This document shows positions 1 to 5,723 of a DNA stretch of 7,218 nt, in pieces. Source of the DNA: Candidatus Sifarchaeum subterraneum. Lineage in GTDB: Archaea > Asgardarchaeota > Sifarchaeia > Sifarchaeales > Sifarchaeaceae. The stretch is from NCBI GenBank assembly GCA_016292335.1, contig JAECRX010000107.1, forward strand, positions 1-7,218, read 5' to 3'. Numbering within the stretch: the stretch's first letter is position 1; every line of letters starts with the position of its first letter. Under the pieces are notes generated by a model, which ran no database searches, was not told the origin of the DNA, and saw only the letters and a program-made list of their open reading frames with translations. The position numbers and the translations under genes are program-made.

Positions 1-1
1 A

Positions 2-1231
2 ACAGCTAGTCATAACGAGATTGTATGGAATGGCGTGAAAGTATATATTGAAACCACAACGCCAATTTCAGGAGATTTAATGAAACAGATCAGTGAAACT
101 GCCATAAAATTAGAAGAAATACAATTGAAAGATGATTGCAAAATAGAAAGAAAAGACATTGAAGGTTTATTGAATGAGTATGTGTTGAACCTTGCAAACA
201 AAATAATTCCCATTAACTTGCAAGGCAAAAAAATAGTGTTATGGCCTTACTTAGGAGATGCCAGAGGCTTACGGCGTTTATTTACAGCAGCTGGCGCGGA
301 AGTTCATATGATCAGAGAAGATATTGAGCCCCCTGATCCGCCCCGATACACAGACGAGGTAAAGATCAAAGAAGTTCTTAGCAAAACAAGTTCATTAGCG
401 ATATTCCTACTGGATGCTGATAGGGATAGGATGCTTTTATGCCAATTAATTGATGATGAATTGGTTATCTTCTATCCAAATGATATATATCCAGCAATGC
501 ATAATTATTTAGCACAAGAGGAGAATGTGAACATTTTAAATGTTAGAACAATTCCCAGTGATACCCGAAGTGACGATCTTCCTACAATACTCACTGGAGT
601 AGGGTATAAACATCTTGGAATAATTCCTCTATGGCTTGCTGATAGAGATGTGGATGATTCAGTAGTCGCTCAAGCACTTATATATAAATTAACCTCTGAA
701 GGATTTGCCAAAATCCGAACTAAAGAGGATTTATTAGAACAATTAGGTGCTATTTCTGAAAAAGAAATTGTATTTGCATTATGGGAAGAGTCTGGAGGTC
801 ACACATTTCAGATTGTGCCGTTCATGGAGTTTTCAGGTATGCGGCCAGTAATCGCAGACAAATTCCCTGCCATAGCTTTATTGATTGTCACTGAAATCCT
901 TTCCAGAGGATTAAATCTCTTAAATTACTTAGACGAAAGCAGAACGGGTATCAGAGGAAAGATCGAGGCAGATGACACACAAAAAGTGCAAATAATGCAA
1001 AATCTCTCTTCTCAGGTAGGAGAAAAAGTCAAAATAGGAGAACACTTCTATGATATATGTATGTTCACTGACAACAATAATCAACCAAAGATCGCTGCAT
1101 TAGTAAATCAAGAAAAAAATATACAAATTTATGTTAGACCTTCAGGTACAGGCCCGGGCGTTCGTGTTTATGTCTTCTCAAACGTACTAGAAGCCGATGA
1201 AATACTTCAAAATGCACTAGAAGTTATTTAA
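2..1231 (+). CDS. Phosphohexomutase (phosphomannomutase/phosphoglucosamine mutase family), 5'-partial
   Basis: The enzyme moves a phosphate between C1 and C6 of a hexose or hexosamine through a phosphoserine, feeding sugar-nucleotide synthesis in the cytoplasm. The frame is open from the left edge and begins TASHNE...NGVKVY, the family's catalytic loop, with the phosphoserine codon at 8-10. About 100 N-terminal residues therefore lie outside the window, and the GTG at 35 is not the start. The metal-binding loop DADRDR is at 413-430 (pattern DxDxDR), the sugar-binding loop EESGGH at 785-802, and the C-terminal phosphate loop RPSGTGPGVRVY at 1136-1171, so domains I to IV are in order. It ends in TAA. 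Departures from the usual motifs are E for P after TASHN, and G for E in the usual SGTEP. All key catalytic groups are kept, so it is probably active. The substrate (mannose, glucose or glucosamine phosphate) cannot be assigned. The family call is secure. Confidence 0.93.
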   Translation, partial: TASHNEIVWNGVKVYIETTTPISGDLMKQISETAIKLEEIQLKDDCKIERKDIEGLLNEYVLNLANKIIPINLQGKKIVLWPYLGDARGLRRLFTAAGAEVHMIREDIEPPDPPRYTDEVKIKEVLSKTSSLAIFLLDADRDRMLLCQLIDDELVIFYPNDIYPAMHNYLAQEENVNILNVRTIPSDTRSDDLPTILTGVGYKHLGIIPLWLADRDVDDSVVAQALIYKLTSEGFAKIRTKEDLLEQLGAISEKEIVFALWEESGGHTFQIVPFMEFSGMRPVIADKFPAIALLIVTEILSRGLNLLNYLDESRTGIRGKIEADDTQKVQIMQNLSSQVGEKVKIGEHFYDICMFTDNNNQPKIAALVNQEKNIQIYVRPSGTGPGVRVYVFSNVLEADEILQNALEVI

Positions 1232-1241
1232 TAATTCAAAT

Positions 1242-1500
1242 CACAGAAAACAGGTGTTACTTTTGGACAAGTTACAGGACAACAGAGATTTCGACGTGAT
1301 AACGATTCCAGGTGGATACATAAGACCGAATGCCCTTTTTCATGGCAATTGAGTCCCTAAAGAGATGTTTACCTGGTAATCTCTTCCTAAAGTGCCTGAA
1401 GAAATTTCTAAGTAATTCAACCAGGGGGAATACGTGGACAAATAGAACAGTTCGATTCTGGTATGTTTCTTCACCCAATGATCGACTTCTTTGGACTTAT
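1242..1500 (+). pseudogene. Decayed C-terminal fragment of a probable DDE transposase (IS630-like)
   Basis: No intact gene is present. In one frame (about 1242-1349) the translation contains RDFDVITIPGGY followed by RPNAL, then a stop. This resembles the 'DVIYLP...LNAVEECWRQ' segment that carries the last acidic catalytic residue in IS630-type transposases. A neighbouring frame continues with ECPFSWQLSP, a stop, and RDVYLVISS. A third frame near the end gives NRTVRF, passing by another shift to FDSGMF, like the 'YYRTxRFxLDxF' end of such proteins. The stops and frame changes within 260 bases fit an old insertion remnant. The match is by eye only, and no terminal inverted repeats or target duplication were found. 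It could instead be chance similarity. Confidence 0.35.
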
Positions 1501-1739
1501 GGGCTGAGAAATTGTCCAGTATCAGATTTCATAATAAATTTATTTTCATAATGCAAGATTGCAAAACAAAAATACTATACAAATGTGAAGATGTGCGGAA
1601 TGCAAGTTAATTATTTACAAAAAGGTTTTTATGATTCGAATACCTAAAAGACAATAAACAAATTATCATACGTAATTTTTATTTGAAAAAAATTAAAGGT
1701 AAACAATAGAAGGAAATGAAAAACTGGAGGAGACCTTAA
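1501..1739. other. Spacer ahead of the beta-sandwich protein gene
   Basis: This AT-rich non-coding stretch completes the roughly 500-base gap after the mutase gene. T/A-rich boxes that could serve as archaeal TATA elements lie near 1623-1632 (following AAAAAGG) and 1673-1684. Neither has a clear BRE, so I do not choose between them. The only firm signal is the Shine-Dalgarno site at 1726-1732. Confidence 0.4.
1726..1732 (+). promoter_or_regulatory. Shine-Dalgarno site deciding a TTG start
   Basis: GGAGGAG lies 7 bases before the TTG at 1740. It is the strongest ribosome-binding site in the window and supports the non-ATG start. The ATG at 1717 opens only a few codons before a stop at 1738. 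Confidence 0.75.
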
Positions 1740-3704
1740 TTGGCAGAGGAAGAGAAACCTGAAGAGAGACTACCTGAGGAAGAACCACCAGAGGAGAAAA
1801 AGCCTGAAGAAATCATACCTGAGGTAGAAGTACCTGAGGAAGAAGTCCCAGAAGAAGAGGAGCATAAGAATGTAATTATTAAGATTGTTGAGAAGGAGAC
1901 ATGCGTTTTAAACCCTGACTGTGATGTTAAAGAAATTTCCGTAGAAGGATTACTCTCAATCACAAACCCCTCAACTCGACATAGAATTTGGGCTGGTGAT
2001 TTAAATTTAGAAAATGTTGGAGGAACTGATCTTCGAGCAGGCCACTACGCAATACCAGAACTTGAACCATTGGAGAAATGGGAAAAAGATTTTTCAGTTG
2101 ATGTCAAAAAGCCTATTCTTGAAATAAACGAAGATATCGATACCTATTTTACCCCTGGTGAAGAAATGCTAACTGGAGATCTACATGGGGCTTTTGTCTT
2201 CCAAGAAGTGATGCCGACTCTGATCAGAATCAGTTTAAAAAATCCAACAAGTCTCCCTGTCACCAATGTAGTAGTCCATAAAACATTACCAGAAGGATTT
2301 GATGATCCAGACATTGACACATCAACTATGGGGGATGCACACTTCTTAAAATCCAAAAGAACTGTAGTTTGGGAGAATTTCGAATTGTCTCCGAACCAGG
2401 AAGTATTTCTTACCTTCAAAACTCGCATGATTCCAAGAACCACCAACCCAATTGCAATGGGAGAAATAATAGTTACATATGAAGTTCATAGTCAATCAAT
2501 TAGTAAGATCGAACCAGAAATTGACTCACTCTGCAAAACCATGTTTTCTGTGGATCAAGACGAGAGCGAGGAGGAACCGGGCAAGTGGGATTGTGAAATT
2601 GAGTTCGAAAATAGCAGCGACTTAGTTGTATACCTCGAAGATGTAAAAGTCCTCATGGATAGACCCGATGGAACAAAAGTAGCAGTTGTAGAACTTGTGC
2701 CAAAAACGGCAGTTAATCCAGAAAGAAGTTGGTCATATGACTTTAACGTCAGAAGTGCAGAAATCCCTGTGTTTGAGAAATTTATCAAATATCGAGTCGT
2801 TCAGAGAGTGGAAAGAGAAATATATTCACAGATAACAAAACTAGAGGATAATATTCCTGTTGCGCGACTAGATGCGGCCAAGGATTTCAGTCCCCCAGTT
2901 GTGGATACTTATGGAAAAACACCTATGAGTGTCACTTTAACAAGTGGAAACGTTGGCAGTGCCGAAATTGATACACTCATCTACACGGATAAGATACCAG
3001 CCTATTTTCATCCTCCTGCAGAACCTAAGACGGACGTAAGAGTTACAGTGAACGGCACATCATGGGCTGAAGAAGTTATTGACATAAAAATTACCCCAGA
3101 AGAAGTAAAAATTGATCCGCTAAAGGAACATACTCTTACCATCACACTGAAAGACCTACGCAATACAATCAAAGGCCAACTCCAACCAGGCGAGAAAGTT
3201 ACCATCACATATCCAATAGTTGCTTGGCAACCACCACCTGGGATCACATATGATGCACCACTGGAAGTGAGAGGAAAAGTATATCCTCATGGAACCGACA
3301 TTGTTGCAACCGCAAGAGGAGTCGCTGGAGTCGAAGCAGAAGAAGAGGCACCAAAGATAGGAATAAAATATGCCAAACGAAAATTGAGGGTTGGAAAATC
3401 ACTCATCCCAGGTGTTGAGAAAGGAGAATACGAAATAGAATTACATGTCCAAAACAAAGGAGATGTTGAGTTAGAGGGCATAAAAGTCGAAGACTGGATC
3501 CCCGACCCTTTCCAATTAGTATCTTGGGAACCCAAATTCTACGAAGTTGCAGAGACAAAAGTCGAAGATGGGACAGAAGTTGCATTTGCAGTATCAAGGA
3601 TTAAACCTGGCCAAAAATTGGTGATAACATATTCGACGAAGGGGGAAGGCGAATATAGATCCCGAGAACCAAAAGTTACGGTGCCACCCGTCAGTGTTTC
3701 CTAG
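1740..3704 (+). CDS. Intracellular multi-module beta-sandwich (DUF11/CARDB-like) protein with acidic PEE-rich tail
   Basis: I do not recognise a named family for the whole 654-residue protein. Residues 1-42 are almost entirely E, P and K in PEE-type units and are probably disordered. The rest is beta-rich. Residues about 140-265 and about 541-650 share a DUF11-like layout: 'N...LPVTNVVVHKTLPEGF...W..ELSPNQEVFLTF' and 'N.GDVELEGIKVEDWIPDPF...IKPGQKLVITYS'. Similar but more divergent modules fill about 43-135, 281-380 and 385-530. Acidic linkers at about 272-280 (DQDESEEEP) and 531-540 (VEAEEEAP) separate the blocks. Cysteines at 55 and 61 form CVLNPDC. There is no signal peptide and no membrane segment, which is unusual because DUF11-type modules are normally on secreted or surface proteins. 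The TTG start is set by the Shine-Dalgarno site 7 bases upstream. It stands alone, converging on the small lysine-rich gene. A binding or scaffold role is inferred from fold only. Confidence 0.85.
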   Translation: MAEEEKPEERLPEEEPPEEKKPEEIIPEVEVPEEEVPEEEEHKNVIIKIVEKETCVLNPDCDVKEISVEGLLSITNPSTRHRIWAGDLNLENVGGTDLRAGHYAIPELEPLEKWEKDFSVDVKKPILEINEDIDTYFTPGEEMLTGDLHGAFVFQEVMPTLIRISLKNPTSLPVTNVVVHKTLPEGFDDPDIDTSTMGDAHFLKSKRTVVWENFELSPNQEVFLTFKTRMIPRTTNPIAMGEIIVTYEVHSQSISKIEPEIDSLCKTMFSVDQDESEEEPGKWDCEIEFENSSDLVVYLEDVKVLMDRPDGTKVAVVELVPKTAVNPERSWSYDFNVRSAEIPVFEKFIKYRVVQRVEREIYSQITKLEDNIPVARLDAAKDFSPPVVDTYGKTPMSVTLTSGNVGSAEIDTLIYTDKIPAYFHPPAEPKTDVRVTVNGTSWAEEVIDIKITPEEVKIDPLKEHTLTITLKDLRNTIKGQLQPGEKVTITYPIVAWQPPPGITYDAPLEVRGKVYPHGTDIVATARGVAGVEAEEEAPKIGIKYAKRKLRVGKSLIPGVEKGEYEIELHVQNKGDVELEGIKVEDWIPDPFQLVSWEPKFYEVAETKVEDGTEVAFAVSRIKPGQKLVITYSTKGEGEYRSREPKVTVPPVSVS

Positions 3705-3717
3705 CTAAAATACCAAT

Positions 3718-4077
3718 TTATGCTATATACGGCACTAATTCTTCCTTTTTCCCCTTTTTCTCCTTTTTCTTCTTTTTCTTCTTTTTCTTCTTTTCAATAA
3801 TCTTCGTTTTTTCCATTTCTTTCTCGGCTTTTCTCTTTATTTCATACTCCAGCCAAATTAAAAATGATTTCCACTTGTTTTCATTCTTCATCAATTCTTT
3901 TAAGTAATTTTCAATTTCACTGCATGTATCTATCTCTTTCTTTTTACCCTTTAAGTATTCTTTTATAATTTTGTCAATTATTTCATCATTCGTAAGTGAA
4001 TATCCTTCGTTCATGATCTTTTCTAAGATTTCATTTATTAAAAACATGTAACAAGGCATTATTATCATCGTCCCCAT
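3718..4077 (-). CDS. Small lysine-rich protein of unknown function
   Basis: This is a 119-residue frame if started at the ATG at 4077. A TTG directly before it, or ATGs at 4068, 4059 and 4047, are alternatives. A GGGGA lies 11 bases ahead of the 4059 ATG. The middle part reads as charged amphipathic helices (LTNDEIIDKIIKEYLKGKK, then SEIENYLKELMKNENKWKSF), probably coiled-coil-forming. The C-terminal third is basic, with about ten lysines in a row and then EKKGKKEELVPYIA. No membrane segment or known motif is visible. Support comes from an uninterrupted frame in AT-rich DNA, sensible helical periodicity, and a TATA box about 45 bases upstream. The lysine tail could bind nucleic acid or membrane phosphates, but that is speculation. 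Chance from the C/T-rich tract explains only the tail, not the first 80 residues. Confidence 0.5.
   Translation of the reverse strand: MGTMIIMPCYMFLINEILEKIMNEGYSLTNDEIIDKIIKEYLKGKKKEIDTCSEIENYLKELMKNENKWKSFLIWLEYEIKRKAEKEMEKTKIIEKKKKKKKKKKEKKGKKEELVPYIA
3739..3796. repeat. C/T-rich short tandem repeat (CTTTTTCTT-type units), likely terminator of the upstream gene
   Basis: On the plus strand this is an almost pure pyrimidine tract with repeated TTTTTC(TT)C units beginning 35 bases after the stop of the 1740-3704 gene. Runs of five T are the kind of signal at which archaeal RNA polymerase terminates, so it probably ends that transcript. On the opposite strand the same bases encode the lysine-rich end of the small protein. 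Short repeats like this change length easily by slippage. Confidence 0.6.
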
Positions 4078-4113
4078 CAATTTATTTCACTGAATCTATT
4101 CATTAGGACTGTT

Positions 4114-4139
4114 CGGAAAACCTTTATAAAAGTTTAGAG
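4114..4139. promoter_or_regulatory. Palindromic archaeal TATA element (TTTATAAA), possibly bidirectional
   Basis: The core TTTATAAA at 4123-4130 is its own reverse complement. On the minus strand it would start transcription near 4100, about 20 bases before the lysine-rich gene, which is the expected spacing. On the plus strand it is preceded by CGGAAAACC, a good BRE-like sequence, so a transcript starting near 4152 is also possible. Confidence 0.5.
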
Positions 4140-4144
4140 CAACT

Positions 4145-4450
4145 CTAATTGCTTAAAACCTCCATAAAGGTTGTCAGCAAACTGTAAATTCCGCCTAGCG
4201 TATTATATCCTGGGATTTTCATTTGAAGTCCACAGAAATATAAGCCCAAAAATCCAAGGATCCAAATCAAGTATCTCCTAAAAATTTCTCCAGATGAAAA
4301 TCAAGGGATTGAACACTTCACCCTCCCTTTTGTGTCGAATACTAACAAGATTCTTTAGAAAGAGCGTTTTGAAAAGTCATGGTTTAAGTGTCTATGTTAA
4401 TCAAATCACAACACAATAGGCTATGTCTCTGTTAACAATAAAAAGAGACA
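4145..4450 (-). pseudogene. Decayed C-terminal part of a membrane protein gene
   Basis: Read on the minus strand, two overlapping frames look coding although no intact gene remains. The first, open at 4278-4379, includes VSIRHKREGEVFNPLIF and ends WRNF-stop. The second, open at 4148-4300, includes RRYLIWILGFLGLYFCGLQ and continues through IPGYNTLGGIYSLLTTFMEV to a TAG at 4145-4147. Hydrophobic helices, a basic stretch before them and a glycine-rich loop look like the end of an integral membrane protein, with a frameshift near 4280-4300. Further up, the first frame contains KNLSLFIVNRDIAYCVVI, broken by stops at about 4379-4410. I do not recognise the family. No start is left. It sits behind the lysine-rich gene's promoter, so it is unlikely to be expressed as protein. 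Chance reading frames remain possible. Confidence 0.35.
4389..4450. repeat. Direct and inverted repeats upstream of the PPC-protein promoter
   Basis: TGTCTATGTTAA (4389-4400) recurs as TGTCTCTGTTAA (4424-4435), 11 of 12 bases identical and 35 bases apart. The second copy also forms an inverted repeat: TGTCTCT (4424-4430) pairs with AGAGACA (4444-4450) around a 13-base spacer. The block ends 22 bases before the TATA box of the next gene, a position typical of regulator binding. Confidence 0.4.
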
Positions 4451-4456
4451 AATTCT

Positions 4457-4479
4457 TTCTTGGCAAGAATTTTTAAATA
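4457..4479 (+). promoter_or_regulatory. Promoter (TATA) of the two-anchor membrane protein, with overlapping small palindrome
   Basis: TTTAAATA at 4472-4479 follows an A/G-rich BRE-like stretch (GCAAGAAT) and predicts a start near 4500, ahead of the ATG at 4528. TTCTT-GGC-AAGAA (4457-4469) is a perfect palindrome overlapping the BRE, so a bound regulator there would block the promoter. Confidence 0.5.
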
Positions 4480-4527
4480 AAAAAGGTATCAAGTCGAAGA
4501 GAAGATTTATTGTGGAGCTTTATTTAC

Positions 4528-5130
4528 ATGGCTTTTGAAAAAATAATTATGAAAATCAGAAATAGACTTCATAAAAAGATATTTTTGCTAATCTCTTTGT
4601 TTTGTGTTGTCTTATTACTTTTAGGAGTCCTTTCTATTTCATTGCACTCTTGGGAGATCATCACTGAATACAGGGATGATTTTGAAACCTATGACATGGT
4701 AATATATTGGCCATACTTAGGAAAATGGACTCCAGCAAAACATTATTCCATAGAAATTGCATCCGAAGAAACAATTAAAGTAAATCTAAAAGTTCCACCG
4801 ACAGCAGATTACGATATTGCTCTTATCTATGAAAGCGAGTTGGAAAAAGGCATTTTTACTTTACTTATTTATTCTAGTAACGGCCCAGGCGTTGACGAAG
4901 AATTCATATATACTGTTTCTCGGAGTGCTATATACGCTATTCTTGTTTACAGCATCCAAGGAACAAATACTTATACTTTGCAAATCTCTAAACCCTCAAT
5001 TTTAGGCTGGGTAGCAGGAGGAGCCTTTTTAGGAATTGCTATGATAATTCTGGTTGATACATGGATCTTAAATGCAAGAATATCCAGAAAAATTCTGAAA
5101 GAAGAATTATTCGGAAATACTACCTATTGA
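4528..5130 (+). CDS. Small membrane protein with two anchors and an outside PPC-like domain
   Basis: The protein has 200 residues from the ATG at 4528. GGAG at 4513-4516 lies 11 bases ahead, and the predicted transcript start leaves about 27 bases of leader. A TTG at 4510 would add six residues and is less likely. A basic N-terminus (KIRNRLHKK) is followed by a membrane helix at 18-39, an outside domain at 40-154, a second helix at 158-181, and a basic cytoplasmic tail ending KILKEELFGNTTY. The outside domain reads like a PPC (pre-peptidase C-terminal) beta-sandwich: YSIEIASEETIKVNLKV, then a DIALIYE strand, EEFIYTVSRSAIYAILVYS and TYTLQIS, in the usual order. PPC domains usually ride on secreted proteases and bind ligands or matrix. 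Here no catalytic domain is attached, so it is probably a surface-binding or complex-assembly subunit. The topology is well supported; the domain call is moderate and the function unknown. Confidence 0.8.
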   Translation: MAFEKIIMKIRNRLHKKIFLLISLFCVVLLLLGVLSISLHSWEIITEYRDDFETYDMVIYWPYLGKWTPAKHYSIEIASEETIKVNLKVPPTADYDIALIYESELEKGIFTLLIYSSNGPGVDEEFIYTVSRSAIYAILVYSIQGTNTYTLQISKPSILGWVAGGAFLGIAMIILVDTWILNARISRKILKEELFGNTTY

Positions 5131-5288
5131 GATATTTTCGATGCGTCTCTTGATGTTGTGTCATAGAATACATCTGGGAATTAAATTTCTTCCCTAGTAT
5201 GTGCATTTGATGTTTCTAAGGCTGGATTAAGGAGCGAAAAATAAAGAGGAATATATTTAAACAATAAATAATTGGACATTCATGAAGA

Positions 5289-5325
5289 TTATTAGATAGG
5301 GCCAGTGAAGAACCCTATCTATTAA
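5289..5325. repeat. 9-bp perfect hairpin (TAGATAGGG / CCCTATCTA)
   Basis: TAGATAGGG (5293-5301) and CCCTATCTA (5313-5321) enclose an 11-base loop. After one T-T mismatch the stem continues for three more pairs (5289-5291 with 5323-5325). A TATA-like TATATTTAA at 5252-5260 would start transcription close to 5281, just before the stem, so a small structured RNA or a 5' stem is possible. No T-run follows on either strand, which argues against a bacterial-type terminator. Confidence 0.6.
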
Positions 5326-5479
5326 AAATCCAACGGATATCGATTCATCCTAAATTAAAAACGATCAGAAAAATATAATCCATCACAAATCTACAATAGT
5401 ATTTTGAATAAATTTCCTAAAGTTTCTTAATGCTAACCTATATCATTTCCTTATTTTTCAAACTAAAAACCTCTGATAT

Positions 5480-5499
5480 AACTTTCCACGGTATAAAAA
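5480..5499 (+). promoter_or_regulatory. Candidate TATA box for the AP-superfamily hydrolase
   Basis: TATAAAAA at 5492-5499, preceded by TTCCACGG, is the best plus-strand TATA match in the spacer. It implies a start near 5520 and a leader of about 200 bases. A weaker box at 5602-5609 (CATAAATT) would give a shorter leader. Confidence 0.4.
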
Positions 5500-5619
5500 G
5501 TCCATGCTGCGAAAAAAAAAGAATCTTGGAAAGGTATGAAGACTTAAATCGGCTATTGAAGTAATAACACAAAGAAAAGAAAACATGAATGGGTGAGTGA
5601 GCATAAATTTCACACAAAA

Positions 5620-5635
5620 GGCTGGTGGGGTGGGG
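5620..5635 (+). other. G-rich patch able to form a two-layer G-quadruplex
   Basis: GGCTGGTGGGGTGGGG has four G-runs with loops of one or two bases, and stands out in otherwise AT-rich DNA about 90 bases ahead of the hydrolase start codon. Confidence 0.4.
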
Positions 5636-5641
5636 ATTCAG

Positions 5642-5658
5642 AAAGTTCAGAGAACTTT
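5642..5658. repeat. Perfect 7-bp palindrome with 3-base centre
   Basis: AAAGTTC-AGA-GAACTTT lies 65 bases before the hydrolase ATG. It could be an operator for a dimeric regulator or a leader hairpin. Confidence 0.5.
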
Positions 5659-5708
5659 GTCAAAATACTACATTGTAGCTAAATCCGAAGACTCTGAAAT
5701 GTTTGTTT

Positions 5709-5717
5709 GGGAGTGAT
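5709..5717 (+). promoter_or_regulatory. Shine-Dalgarno site deciding the ATG at 5724
   Basis: GGGAGTGAT is close to the full anti-SD complement and sits 6 bases before the ATG. The in-frame TTG at 5703 lies upstream of this site, so it is not the start. Confidence 0.75.
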
Positions 5718-5723
5718 AAATTA

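Larger units (their letters stand above)
5131..5723. other. 593-base spacer without a gene
   Basis: Every frame on both strands is broken by stops within about 60 codons, and no tRNA or known riboswitch shape is recognisable. It holds a TATA-like box at 5252-5260, a strong hairpin, a TATA box at 5492-5499, an A-run near 5512-5520, a G-rich patch and a second palindrome, described separately. The length and structure suggest a long leader for the downstream hydrolase gene and perhaps a small RNA. Confidence 0.5.

Noticed and set aside
1272..1478. 68-codon minus frame in the first spacer
   Set aside because: It overlaps the relic on the opposite strand, and has no ribosome-binding site and no recognisable features.
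1330..1551. 73-codon plus frame in the first spacer
   Set aside because: No Shine-Dalgarno site, odd composition (clustered W, R, N), and only its tail fits the transposase-like relic. Better explained as one frame of decayed sequence.
1736..1963. Serine/glycine-rich minus frame
   Set aside because: It is the mirror of the PEE-repeat coding sequence: GAA/CCT codons read backwards give Ser and Gly.
4817..5005. 62-codon hydrophobic frame inside the membrane protein gene
   Set aside because: Out-of-frame shadow of the PPC-like domain, without its own ribosome-binding site.
5197..5220. Short translation VCAFDVSK resembling the start of IS110-type transposases
   Set aside because: Only eight residues, stops on both sides, and no supporting neighbours in any frame.
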